A stretch of DNA of 64,000 nt. Source: Lytechinus variegatus (taxonomy: Eukaryota; Echinodermata; Echinoidea; Temnopleuroida; Toxopneustidae). The notes under the pieces were generated by a model, which saw only the letters and a list, made by a program, of their open reading frames with translations, was not told the DNA's origin and ran no database searches. Of the stretch, positions 13,101 through 23,938 are shown piece by piece; position 1 is the stretch's first letter, and every line of letters starts with the position of its first letter. A program made the translations under genes and the position numbers. Where the stretch lies: contig NC_054751.1 of assembly GCF_018143015.1 (NCBI RefSeq), forward strand, positions 32,254,347 to 32,318,346. The letters are read 5' to 3'.

Positions 13101-16100
13101 GATCACAGCTAAATTAAAAACAAAAGAATGGACCAAAATCTTACCCTGACGTCTTCAAAATACACAGGGCATGTTGGTGACGCTCTGATGCCAAGTTTGT
13201 TTTCAGGTTTACCGATAATTAACCCTTCTGTATCCCGATCTACCAGGAACGCTGTAATACCCCTATATCCCTGGATGAAAAAAAAGATTGAAGGATGAGA
13301 TTTGTATAGTGGACTTTCCATCTTGATTAGATGCTCAAGGCACTTCAGAGCAGAACAACAAAAACTATTTACATATAATACAATGTCTGAACAATAAGTC
13401 AATGTCTATCAAAAAGCACTCTTATACGGTATGTTTTCAGGTTGCCCTTGAAGGTGGTCACTGATATCTGGGTTTTCAAACTCAAAGTAGACAAGGAAGA
13501 CTCACATTAACATATGAAAATAATAAAGGGAACTTGTCAAATCATGGGGGAAAAGAATTGGGAGGAATTTGCACACACAATTATGTACTGAAAATTACAC
13601 AATCCTTTCATCCTGTGAACCTGTTAGACTAATACAATATATTTTGCAGAGCACAAATTTTAACAAACTGCTCACTGAGTTATTTTGTGTAATCCTATTC
13701 CTCAATGATCTTCAGTTTTAGACTCATTATAACACCCTCTTTTATGTATACAAACATTTAGAATATATTTTTGGTCAGGTCAGTCTAGCTACTGTTCTTC
13801 AATTTGATCTGCTGACAAGACTGCAATGAATAGATTGTAATGATGATGCTTGCTATTATGTTTTTACCACTGTACACATGTTTTTAATTGACTATGTACA
13901 AGCAATGAAAAGTCTTTGAATTAACCAAAACTTCCCAGGCAAGCCTTAACTATAAGCTAAAATTGTGATTACCTTTGTAAAATCAGCATTTGCAAATACA
14001 AGAAATATCTTTGCAAAGGTGGCACTTGAGATCCAACATTTCTGTCCACTGATGACATAATCATCCCCATCTCGTCTGGCTCGGGTTTTCATGGCAAAGG
14101 CATCACTCCCTGATGATGGCTCTGACAAACAAAAACTTCCTACCTGAAAACATTAACAGAATACAAGGATATCTTAACAACTTTTCTGTACATGAATATC
14201 TTCAATATCATTTAAAGTGATAACTGAGTAAGAAATTATTTTGTAGAAGAAAGACAAAATTTTGTCACTTGTCACAAAATACAGGTCTGGGATGGGATAC
14301 TGAATCCACTATTTCATTCAAATAGTTTGCCAGTTTTACCAGAGAAATTATAATTCCAAGTGCAGAGTCTGAACATGGTATGGTAGATACGACCCATAGT
14401 CATCAGAAGAGGTTCACAATGCAGGCCAAATACTGCATCATGATTTTGTCTGGTAGATATCGTATGAAAAATATTACTTTTGGGCATTCTGAATATAAAA
14501 AAATTGCCATATATACCAAATATTTCATTCATTATTCACTTACATTGTAGGGATATATCAGAATAGAAGAAAAAGTGAGATCACATTTACAATTACTGAT
14601 GAAATCCTTGAAAATGTCACATATCTAAACAGTAGACATTTTTACTCACACTATCTGTAACAGCCATAGGTAGATACTTCTCCTTCTGTTCTTTAGTGCC
14701 ATAGTTCCTTAGAGCCGTGATGATGAGAGTATTATGGATGTCACAGCAAACACTGATGGCTGGGTCAACCTTGGATAATTCCTCTATCACCATGTTAGCT
14801 ACAGCAAAGGAAGACCCTGGACCGCCATACTCTGGCTCCACCTCTATACCCATGAACTGAAGATGAGGAAGAGAATGAACTACGCCTTTTAACTCATTGT
14901 GAAAGTTAGACAGGAAAATAACAATTAGTAATCCATCCTTCCATTCATCTATCAATGCATACATCCATCCATTCATTCATTCATTCATCCGTTCATCCAT
15001 CAATTCATATAACCATTCATCCATTCATTCATTCATTCATTCATGCTTTATCTATTACAAATGATAAAACAACGTCGAGGGTAGTCTGGTTCAGTTGTAA
15101 AAACTATCTGTAATATCATCCATCATATGTATCAAGTTTGACATTCTTTTAGTATATCAGAATCATATCAATTTTTACATAGTTTTAGTAAGTTTGAATA
15201 AGTTAAATATTGTCAAAGAATGAAAGCTAGCTGAAAGGTGGGCAATTTCGAATACCGTAACACTAAAAATTGCCAACATGGATAAGGACAGATGGGCATC
15301 TGTTGTATCATTTTGTCAATTACTGTGCAACCACTCATTTGGTACACAATTTCTCTCTGTACATGATTACATATAAACTCTTGGTCATTTTACTGCATAT
15401 TGTTCATTTGGAGTTGATATCATAGCTAATCCTAAATAGTCTGTAGGTGTGAGAGATGGAATATAAGAAAGTAGTGATAGACTGATCAGAGAAATAATAC
15501 AACACAACATTACCACCTCAATTCCCATGATTCAGACATACAGATAAGATTAACAGCTATCAATCACATTCCACACACTTAAGATTTTATCAACAGTCAA
15601 AGGTGTAAAATCAATCTAGCTTTTGATGGAGAGCATAGAATTTAAAGAAGACTTACCCCATGTTCAAACATTCCCTGTAGCACCTCTGGGTGAGTATCAC
15701 CTTTAGCATCCATCTCCTGTACATACGGAGCTATCCTTTCCTTGGCAAATTTGGCAGCGGCCTCTTTCATCATACTCTCCTCTTCGTTGAGATGAGTGAC
15801 GGGTAGGGATAGATCTGCCGTTGCTGACAGGGTGGACTGACATCTCCGTGCAGGAGTTGACAGGAGAGACTTGGTGACATTTCTCAGAGCCTGGTAAAGA
15901 GAAGCAGAAGACATTCATCAAAGAAGAGACAAGATGTTAACATCACTGAGCCGTAACAGGAATAATGCACACACACTCACACACACACAATGGATTTTAA
16001 AAACTCCCAAAGTAATACCTAATGCAGTCTTTTATTGATCAATATTAAGAAGCTTATACAGTCTTGAACACGGCCAGTTATAAATTTGACCAATGGATGA

Positions 16101-19100
16101 TTTTGTTTAGCCGAGGGTGGGTTCGTAAATCTTGTGGTTGTGTGTACAGCAATATACAGTGTAGTTGAGTATTATGGTGAAATCAAGAACCACCGATCAC
16201 TTTGTACAGCAGCGCTTGATCTAACGTTAGTTTAGATCTATGCAGCCATCACTGATTTGGTTTTTTGCATGTTGCACCACATTTACAATGTATGGCAGTC
16301 CAAACTTCATGTGTGTCCATACTTTGCGGACAGTCATTATCTAAACAAGTGGAACACCTCTGGCAGTCTCGCCTGCATTATGCAATTCGAAATAGCAGCA
16401 GTGCTTCCTTTGAAAAACAGCTAATGAATAATTATTCACAGAAGAAACATTAATAAGGTAATTAAATATGATGTCCATTGACCCAAAATGACCTTTGACC
16501 ATGATCATGTGATCTAAGGATTGTGCAAAACTATCATTCATACTAGATTACCCTTATGTCCATGTTTCATGAGCAAGTACCATAAACTTACTAAGTTATG
16601 ATGCCAATTCAACACATACTCCCAACATGGCCAGAGTTCACTGACCTTTAAATGATCTTTGACCTTGTGTCCTCTGGTTATGTACTGCACTGCAGGCGTA
16701 AAAAAATATTTCCAGCAGAATTCCAAATTGGCCCGTCAGAATTTTGAAGACTGCAACCATATCACCTCTTCTATGTGTATGTCGATAATACAATGAATGA
16801 AGATTAAGTGCTTTCAAACATTCCTCATAAAGAAGCTCTTCAACAAACTTTGTTGCTCTATGTTGCACCCTTTCAACTTTATTTGAGTCCAATTTATACC
16901 GCAAACACCACAGAATGTTACCATATTCAAGATGAGGTCGTACAAGTGTGGTGAACAGAATGGGAAGCATTTCCTTCGATATTCTCTGAAATATTCTCTT
17001 AATCATTGATTTGCTTTGTGCACTACATTTGCCACATCCTGGTAGAAATTTAATGTCTGTCAATAATCACTCCAAGGTCTTTTTCACTCTTGTCTGACTT
17101 CAACTCCTCTCCATTCAATATGTAATAATTTTGAAGGCTTTTCTTTCCTATATGAACCACTTTAAATTTTCCAACATTGAACTTAAGCTGCCAACTTTTG
17201 GACCACTTAGTTGCATTGTACAGGTCAATTTGGATAGAAATATGATTAGCTGCAGAATTCACTTCTCCAAAGATTTTTGTATCAGCAATATGTATTACCT
17301 GATTACTGATCACCTCAGGCAGATCATCAATGAAAATCACAAGTAACACAGGTCCTAGCACACTGCCCTGAGGAATTCTGCTTACGACTTTATTTCAAGT
17401 TGAACTCGCTCCATTGATCACCCCCCTTTGTTCTCTACTGGTGATACAAGCTTTATCCAAGAATAAACCTTGCCTCCAATACCATATGCTGATAGCTTAT
17501 TGAGCAATTGTGTGGGACTGAGTCATAAGCCTTACAAAAGTCCAAGTAGATAATATCTACTGGTTTCCCCTCCTCAAATAGTTTGATGATTTCTTCCAAA
17601 GCACAGAGCAGTTGTGAAATACGAGACTGGTCAGGTGTGAAACTATGTTGTGAGTCAGCCAGAAGGTTGTAAACCATCATCAAGTAGATACCATCCAAAA
17701 TGTGAGTAAAACATGGTACTGACTGATTCTATAGCATTTTTGCCGTCCATCTGAAATAAACATCTCCACTTTTGTTTTGAGCTTGGGTTTTGTTTAAATC
17801 TCAACAAAAATTTGGTTCGCGAAATTAGATAACAAACATTTTCAGCATGATTTCAATTCCAGCTAGCACAGCTCACCTTCGTTGATCAACATAGAATTTT
17901 GAGACCGCCATATCCCTTGACCTGGTACTACTTCACATTTTCACATTTTTCGTCAATAATTTTATAGAGAACATGTCCAATACTCAACATGTGAAGTTCT
18001 TCTGCAATATTTTTTGTTCTTAAATTTCTTTTCAAAAATAATATTTGCACCAATGTTTGTTAAATATATTTGTCTATTTTCAACTGCAACGTTCATTTTC
18101 AAATCCCATCTCAATAATTCATAAAATCTTGAAATGAATCACCATGTTTCATGGCCGAGATTCGACATCCCGGCCTGCCCTTCGTTCTACATACAGTAGT
18201 GCATGCACGAGGGTCCGAGAGCAGACACTCACGCATGCAATGTTTTTAATCGGTTGCGAATTATTTATACGTGTGAGGAACTCGATGTTGGCTCTAAACA
18301 CCAATTTTGAGGCTAACAGGAGGATGGATATTGAGTGAAATTAGGATGAAAAGTAAAAATTAATCTTCTTATTCTTTTTAGAATAGTTTCGGTGTAGGAT
18401 TTTTACAATACAATATATATGTATTTTTTCCCCACCTTTGCCACTCAGAGAATTCAGAGCGAGTTTTAGACCCTTGATGTTTGGGAAGGTGGAGCGTAGT
18501 GTAGCGGTAGTGAAGTGGATTGGAGCCTGCACGACCATCACTTGAGGTAAACGAACCCTTGAGAAGTTGAGTGTGTTTAGTATGCTATACTAATCTCGCA
18601 CAATCAACGTGTTTATGCAATGGATTTTAGAGTTGTCGTTAACATCGCTTCATAACGTGAATGATGTTAGCCGAAACCCATTCCGCTACTCACAACGGCT
18701 TTTTCTGGTGAAAAGCGTTCCATTTTCAATTTTTAACATATTTTTTAATTTAAAAAGGACACAAAAAAGAGCAAAATCGCTTACCTCGGCCAGGAAAGTG
18801 GCTTTGCATGTCTCTTCGAAAAATTTGATAACTTACAACTTTGGTTTGTATTTTGTCAACCAGAAGAAAAATCAACACTTAAAGTTAAATGACGCTAGGG
18901 CCTACCGTATTCATCATCATACCGTATAGACCAAAAGCTTCAGTCTCTGTATTTTGGTTGTTCCGCTGAACTACGTTGGCTCCACTCACCATACATAGAC
19001 TGAAGAGTTAAGGGCCTGTGGGCTACAGACAACGTATAGTGAGATGGCGTTATAGATCGCGATTTAAAACTGTTTTTTGAGCGAAATTTCTAGTTTCATT

Positions 19101-22100
19101 ATCAGGGAAATATAAATAACTTAAGTAATTGCATACCTTGGACCGGAGTTATTGAAAAACAAGTGGAATGCCTCTGGCCGTCTCACCTGCATCACGCGGT
19201 TCAATATAGCAGCAGTGCTGACTTTGAATACTACTCTAACTCGCACAAGATGTTCAGTGATACATGGTTACTCTTATGTCCACTTTTTATGAACTAGACC
19301 AATAAACTTACAGAGATATGATGGTTATTCACCAAAAAACCCCAACATGGCCAAAGTTCATTGACCTTACATGACCTTTGACCATGATCATGTGACGTGA
19401 AACTCAAACAGGATATTCAGTGATACTTGATTACTCTTATGTACAAGTTTCATGAATCAGATCCATAAACTTTCAAAGTTATGATGGTAATTCAACAGAT
19501 ACACCCAATTCGGCCAAAGTTCATTGACCTTTGACCTTGGTCATGTGACCTGAAATGTGCACAGGATGTTCAGTGATACTTGATTACTCTAATGTCCAAG
19601 TTTAATGAACTAGCCCAATAAACTTCCAAAGTTATGATGGTAATTCAACAGATACCCCCGATTCGGCCAAAGTTCATTGACCCTAATGACCTTTGACCTT
19701 AATCATGAGACCTGAAACTTGCACAAAATTTTCAGTGATGCTTGATTACTATTATGTCCAAGTTTCATGAATCAGATCCATAAATTTTCAAAGTTATGAT
19801 GGGAATTCAACAGATATCTCCAATTCGGCCAAAGTTCATTGACCCTAAATGACCTTTGACCTTGGTCATGTGACGTGAAACTCATGCAGGATGTTCAGTG
19901 ATACTTGATTAACCTTATGTCCAAGTTTCATGAACTAGGTCCATATATTTTCTAAGTTATGATGACATTTCAAAAACTTAACCACAGGTTAAGATTTCGA
20001 TGTTGATTCCTCCAACATGGTCTAAGTTCATTGACCCTAAATGACCTCTGACCTTGGTCATGTGACATGAAACTCTAATAGGATGTTCAGTAATACTTGA
20101 TTAACCTTATGGCCAAGTTTCATGAACTAGGTCCATATACTTTCTAAGTTATGATGTCATTTCAAAAACTTAACCTCAGGTTAAGATTTGATGTTGACGC
20201 CGCCGCCGCCGCCGCCGTCGCCGCCGCCGTCGGAAAAGCGGCGCCTATAGTCTCACTTTGCTTCGCAGGTGAGACAAAAATGATGGATGATTGAGAAATC
20301 TGTCATCATCTAAGACATTTTCTCCTGACCTGACCGTGCTGACAGTTTTTCTTGCAAGTTGCCATCTTGAATGACGTCATTATCGTTAATGTCTCGATAT
20401 ATCGCGATTATAACTATTATCGTTTGTCTTCGTGTAGTGTATCGTATCGTATTATTGCCTTGTAGGTGTGCTGGTGGAATGCAATATCGATATCACATTC
20501 GTAAATTGTTGACGCCCTCTCCGTTCGTTTGTAAATATTTCATAGTTTGGCTGCCTTAATTTGGATCGATTTAGCTGTGCTTTTCCCAACTAAACATCGG
20601 TAAAGTATAATTTTCATGCATTTTCATCTATATCGTTTAAACTACTCTTATGTTAAATATTTCTATATTTTTAATTTGTAGTTTATATATCCTTAGATTG
20701 TAACCTCGATGTGTTATATAGCCCCAAACTTTGGACTCTGGTCTGACACACTCATTCAATGAACAAGGTTATAACATAACCTTGTTCTCAGTTATATCTC
20801 CATGTGTGACAAAATAAGGGTGGCAATGTTTGGCTTATTTTCTCTTTTTCTTTGGGGCAAATGCTTGATTTTTTTACACTGACAGTTTCCATTAGACCTG
20901 TTAATTCATACTGCTTGGCTCTTATTTAAATTTGATTCTTTATATCATTTATTCTTAATTAAAAATAGAGATAAAAAAATGAAAATTTTCTTGCCATATT
21001 ACTTTCCACCAATAGAGGGCGTACACAAAAATATGCCCAAAATTCAAGTTTTTGAGCGCTCTGGTGAATACAAAAATTATTCCCACATTACTAATGATAA
21101 ATAAATTGCAACTGTATGGAAATTAGTAATTTTGGTCACAAAAGTGATATTTTAATGATTTTTTAAAGTGTGTGCTCTATACAGCATTGGCATATCATAG
21201 TCCTACCTGTAGATTCTCCACAGGCCAGATGGTAGCAGTGAACAAGTGGTCTGACAAAAGTGCTGGTGTTATAACAAATGGGAGCCCAAACGGACACTTT
21301 ACCGTCGGTGAATGGGGATTACAGTAAAATGTCAGAAATTGTTGAATCCCCAGAAACGACAGTTATTCCTGTCTACATACCGTATATTAGGAGCTGACTT
21401 CACCACTTGTTCACTGCTACCACCCTGCCTGTGGGGAATCTAGAGGTAGGACTAGTCTACTATGGTATGCCAATGTTGTACAGAGCACACACTTTAAAAA
21501 ATCATTAAAATATCACTTTTGTGACCAAAATTACTAATTTCCATACAGTTGCAATTTATTTTTCATTAGTAACATGGGAATAATTTTTTCATTCACCAGA
21601 GCGCTCAAAAACTTGAATTCTGGGCATATATTTGTGTACGCCCTCTATTGGTGGAAAGTAATATGGCAAGAAAATTTTCATTTTTTGATATCTATTTTTA
21701 ATTAAGAAAAAAATGATTTAAAGAATCAAATTTAAATAAGAGCCAAGTTGTATAAATAATAGGTGTAATGGAAACTGTCAGTGTAAAAAAATCAAGCATT
21801 TGCCCCAAAGAAAAAGAGAAAATAAGCCAAACATTGCCACCCTTATTTTGCCACACATGGAGATATAACTGAGAGGGGATTCAACTGAGAACAAGGTTAT
21901 ATTATAATTAACCTTGTTTGAATGAGTGGACTTCACATCGTTTGGTAAACTTTGTACTGTAGGACTTCATTCCGTAAATCCTCTTATCAAATTCGCGGGA
22001 ATTTATTATGGCATTGTTGAATGCGCCGTGCCTTTAATTTTCCTGTACACGGCGGCAGAGATGTACCCATGACCCATGGCCATGGGTGCCCACTGCCCAG

Positions 22101-22327
22101 CTCCGCCGCGCCGTTCCGTGTTCGGCCAACGAGCATGAGCGGCAAGGCAATGCGATGGGGATGCGATATGCGTGAAGCGTTGCACGTTCAAGAATTAACA
22201 CATTGCCCATACATATTTAGATTTCCAATACATATTTTAAATCGAATCTACAATGATGACTTGAATACAAATACATAAATTAAACTTTTATACTCACAAA
22301 ACTTTGACGACAAACTCGGAAGGCCAT
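10088..22327 (-). CDS. ACADSB: Short/branched-chain specific acyl-CoA dehydrogenase, mitochondrial (complete, 9 coding exons)
   Basis: Mitochondrial flavoenzyme that oxidises 2-methylbutyryl-CoA and other short or branched acyl-CoAs in isoleucine breakdown, passing electrons to ETF. Coding exons (minus): 22327-22298, 15890-15657, 14856-14650, 14143-13973, 13270-13145, 12680-12588, 11919-11830, 10822-10585, 10167-10088. All introns are GT-AG and the phases agree, giving 422 residues (human about 432). The N-terminus is Arg/Ser/Thr-rich, as expected of a mitochondrial presequence. Family signatures are intact: [10 protein letters not shown] (about residues 162-171) and [20 protein letters not shown] in exon 8. 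The catalytic-base region reads [10 protein letters not shown] in exon 9, Glu about residue 401. [12 protein letters not shown] and the overall exon-by-exon match favour ACADSB over ACADS. The start is the ATG at 22327, because exon 2 has no upstream ATG in a true exon and begins at a strong acceptor. No breaks seen. Intron 1 (6.4 kb) carries most of the repeats. Confidence 0.95.
10585..10822 (-). CDS. ACADSB: ACADSB coding exon 8
   Basis: Residues 318-396 plus one base of 397. [17 protein letters not shown] is followed by acyl-CoA dehydrogenase signature 2 near the 3' end. Acceptor CACCCACAG, donor GTGGGT. Confidence 0.97.
10862..11615 (+). mobile_element. ~750-bp TTAA-flanked MITE, copy A (family 1)
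   Basis: The element is bounded by TTAA at 10862-10865 and 11612-11615. It starts CCCTAAGAAGACTGGGG and ends CCCAGTCTATTTAGGG, with a second inward copy of the left end (AGTCTTCTTAGG) near 11573. It lies in ACADSB intron 8 of 9 coding exons (7th intron side of exon 8) and has no coding frame. Relatives are at 27522, 29120, 43227/44137 and 47079. The CCC... ends with a TTAA duplication match piggyBac-type non-autonomous elements; this is inference from the ends alone. Confidence 0.85.
11830..11919 (-). CDS. ACADSB: ACADSB coding exon 7
   Basis: Residues 288-317, [10 protein letters not shown] to [12 protein letters not shown]. It contains the family's ER-QFG segment. Acceptor CTTGTGTAG, donor GTAAGA. 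Confidence 0.97.
12588..12680 (-). CDS. ACADSB: ACADSB coding exon 6
   Basis: Residues 257-287, [17 protein letters not shown] to [10 protein letters not shown], the start of the C-terminal helical domain. Acceptor GACTCCCAG, donor GTAAAC. Confidence 0.97.
13145..13270 (-). CDS. ACADSB: ACADSB coding exon 5
   Basis: Residues 215-256, [17 protein letters not shown] through [12 protein letters not shown] to FEDVR. Part of the middle beta domain. Acceptor CATCCAG, donor GTAAGA. Confidence 0.97.
13973..14143 (-). CDS. ACADSB: ACADSB coding exon 4
   Basis: Residues 158-214. It carries acyl-CoA dehydrogenase signature 1 ([10 protein letters not shown]) and the FAD/substrate beta-domain segment GQKCWISSA. 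Acceptor TTTTCAG, donor GTAATC. Confidence 0.97.
14650..14856 (-). CDS. ACADSB: ACADSB coding exon 3
   Basis: Residues 89-157, beginning [14 protein letters not shown] and ending YLPMAVTDS. It is the conserved N-terminal helical domain with EYGG and the EEL(S)KVDPA segment. Acceptor CATCTTCAG, donor GTGAGT. Confidence 0.97.
14940..15050. repeat. (CATT)n-type microsatellite
   Basis: Imperfect ATTC/ATCC tetranucleotide run in ACADSB intron 2, about 85 bp past the exon 3 acceptor. Confidence 0.85.
15657..15890 (-). CDS. ACADSB: ACADSB coding exon 2
   Basis: Residues 11-88, phase 0 on both sides. It begins [17 protein letters not shown] after the acceptor TCTCTTTACCAG and ends FEHG before GTAAGT. 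It holds the rest of the presequence and the start of the N-terminal alpha-helical domain. A run-on frame to an ATG at 15914 crosses the acceptor and is not the real start. Confidence 0.95.
16349..16675 (+). repeat. Truncated copy of the GTGAGAC-ended dispersed repeat
   Basis: It begins AAGTGGAACACCTCTGGCAG and continues through CAGCAGTGCTTCCTTTG and TTGACC/TTTGACC units. It matches the start of the full copies at 19158 and (inverted) 63172. It contains one TGACCTTTGACCA site at 16489 and stops where the LINE begins. Confidence 0.75.
16676..17715 (-). mobile_element. Decayed, 5'-truncated LINE (CR1/L2-like reverse transcriptase)
   Basis: Three minus-strand frames read as one reverse transcriptase out of phase. 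17698-17453 has a [17 protein letters not shown] palm motif. 17361-17050 has SVLGP-like [14 protein letters not shown] followed by a degraded active-site block (IADTK where the family has FADDTK). 17063-16638 has the C-terminal [14 protein letters not shown] and [15 protein letters not shown] blocks. The order and motifs are those of CR1/L2-type non-LTR retrotransposons. Frame changes and a stop in the linker show it is dead. No endonuclease domain is seen, so it is 5' truncated. It lies in ACADSB intron 1. Confidence 0.85.
17716..18924. other. ACADSB intron 1 sequence with nothing recognised
   Basis: AT-rich sequence. Small frames at 18144-18338 and 18609-18929 have no conserved motifs and no splice context that would join them to ACADSB. 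No tRNA or clear repeat boundary was found. Confidence 0.35.
18925..20450. repeat. Unclassified hairpin-headed repeat, split by an inserted repeat
   Basis: The left part (18925-19157) begins with a hairpin (CTTCAGTCT... and ...AGACTGAAG) and the right part (20277-20450) reads AGTTGCCATCTTGAATGACG. Both halves line up in the same order with an uninterrupted relative at about 45455-45850. The 19158-20276 GTGAGAC-ended repeat lies between them, so it inserted later. No coding capacity. Confidence 0.6.
19158..20276 (+). repeat. GTGAGAC-ended dispersed repeat, full copy 1 (~1.12 kb)
   Basis: It begins AACAAGTGGAATGCCTCTGG and contains about five diverged units of roughly 160 bp, each with AAGTTCATTGACC, TGACCTTTGACC and GTCATGTGAC. 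A CCG-rich run follows (about 20197-20230) and a terminal hairpin GTCTCAC...GTGAGAC at 20250-20275. There are no terminal inverted repeats and no frame. The second full copy is inverted at 62067-63172. Perfect DR1-type motifs (TGACCTTTGACCT) lie at 19525, 19687 and 19850. Transposon class not assigned. Confidence 0.8.
20749..21928. mobile_element. 1.18-kb fold-back element (near-palindrome)
   Basis: The ends read CACTCATTCAA and, inverted, TTGAATGAGTG. The left arm (20749 to about 21262) and right arm (about 21395-21928) are inverted copies over more than 500 bp with small differences; the loop is about 130 bp. Each arm also starts with its own small hairpin (AACAAGGTTAT...ATAACCTTGTT). No coding frame. 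It sits in ACADSB intron 1, about 400 bp from exon 1, and could form a very long hairpin in DNA or pre-mRNA. Confidence 0.9.
22298..22327 (-). CDS. ACADSB: ACADSB coding exon 1
   Basis: Ten codons, [10 protein letters not shown], followed by the donor GTGAGT, in phase 0 with the exon 2 acceptor 6.4 kb away. The basic, hydrophobic start completes a mitochondrial presequence with exon 2. Any 5' UTR lies above 22327. Confidence is lower than for the other exons because it is so short and poorly conserved in the family. Confidence 0.75.
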
Positions 22328-22844
22328 CTCTGTGACTGTAATCGTTATAACAAATCGCCTTACCTTATCTCAAGTACGGTACGTACGTAATCTAATCAAT
22401 TAACACACAAGGCATTAGCCATACGCTACAACAGGACGAGCCCCCAAATTAGTCTTTGTCCCAATTACTTCAATAGGCAACCCCCACTGAGATCAGTGGC
22501 AACCCCACGGAAATAATAAAATAAATATTTCCGTGGGCAATCCCCGGGGAGCGTTTCATTATTGGTTGGTTGTTATGTTAGGGTTACATCAGGAGGGCTA
22601 AATAAATTCGTTCGACACAGCCCATTCGATTTTTTTTTAATTTGATATTGCTGATTGACAAAAGTGTATGAATATGATTCAAAATCTAACACTGATTCTA
22701 GAAATGGTAACTACTGAACTTCCTTTATTGCCCAAATCAATGATTTGGATCTGTATTTGGACTGGCGGAAGAATTGGGGCTATTATACTGTTTCAATTGA
22801 TGAATTTGATCCCATCATAATTATCTTCATAAATTGCGATTTAA
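22328..22844. promoter_or_regulatory. ACADSB 5' flank
   Basis: This must hold the ACADSB transcription start unless there is a further 5' non-coding exon. A palindromic GGTACGTACGTAAT stretch is at about 22379. No TATA box is obvious. RPL26 transcription probably starts further right, on the other strand. Confidence 0.4.
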
Positions 22845-23110
22845 AGTGGTTTACCTTCAAGAAGGTATCCCGGAAGGTATTAAGGTAAGGTATATAGTGC
22901 TCAACTAAGGAGGGGGGGGGGGGGGGGGGGGGGTGGCTGTAAAAGGCGATCTATTTTTAAAATATGCTGGCTACGATACCCTTCTCTGGTCAGATAAAGA
23001 ATGTCAGATTACAAAGGTAGTAAACGTTCGACCCTCTAATTTCACATTTATTTTTTATAAATTTTTCAAAAGTGCAATTTTAACACACAAGTCTTTTACG
23101 CGCGTGACAC
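22845..23110. repeat. Local duplication, copy 1
   Basis: About 265 bp from AGTGGTTTACCTTCAAG through TGGCTGTAAAAGGCGAT to TTTTACGCGCGTGACAC. It is repeated in the same orientation at 24533-24777 with few differences. A G-run at 22911-22933 in this copy is only a short broken run in copy 2. No coding frame. Confidence 0.9.
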
Positions 23111-23224
23111 CTATATATACAGGCGAATTCCCTATAGTGGATGGCATACCTGCCCAAACTCCTCAGTAGCAAACAATTTCTAACTGATAGTATGTTTAGT
23201 CATCGAGTGGTGCAAAAAATGGAT

Positions 23225-23811
23225 TTAAAGGTCAAGTCCACCCCAGGAAAATGCTGGCTTGAATAAATAGAGAAAAATCAAACTAACATAGTGCTGAAAA
23301 TTTCATCAAAATCGGATGTAAAATAAGAAAGTTATGACAGTTTAAAGTTTCGCTTATTTTTCACAACGAGGTGAGTCAGTCGATGATGTCCATCACTCAC
23401 TATTTCTTTTGTTTTTTATTGTTTGAATTATAGTACAATATTTCATTTTTTATATGACAGTATAAGGACCAACTTGTCTGAACCATGTAGTATTAAACAA
23501 TGCTGATCCTAGATGTTCAGGGAGAAATAAATCGTTGTATTATTTGACAATGAAGAGAAAATTAGAATATTTCATATTTCATATATAATAAACTACAAAA
23601 GAAATAGTGAGTGGATGACGTCATGTAGTCTCCTCATTTGCATAGTCAGCAAAGATGTGCATATAACTGTTTCGCTAAATTAAGCGAAATTTTAAAATGT
23701 CATAACTTTCTTATTTTACATCCGATTTTGATGAAATGTTTGGTGTTATGCTTGGTGAATTGGCTCTTTTTATTCAAATCAACTTTTTGTTGGGGTGGAC
23801 TTGTCCTTTAA
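23225..23811. mobile_element. TTAA-flanked MITE (family 2), copy 1
   Basis: TTAA borders with terminal inverted repeats (AAAGGTCAAGTCCACCCC and GGGGTGGACTTGTCCTTT). The internal parts are also inverted around the middle (AATCGGATGTAAAATAAG against CTTATTTTACATCCGATT), so much of the 587 bp is palindromic. Other copies: 23939-24468, 50337-50928 and a decayed one at 39988-40478. Confidence 0.85.
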
Positions 23812-23938
23812 TGGCTTAGCAAGGCTATATCAGGTAAAGTTAGTATGTAAGCCTATAGGATATAGACTGGTCAGTGATAGTATAGGCCTCGATGTTCTAA
23901 TTCATCATTGGTTTGTGCTAGTGTATGATCACCTATAC

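Noticed and set aside
22021-22278. GC-rich frames near the ACADSB start
   Set aside because: Frames on both strands lack conserved motifs; the GC-rich patch includes a palindrome (ACCCATGGCCATGGGT) and is more likely promoter-proximal or repeat DNA.
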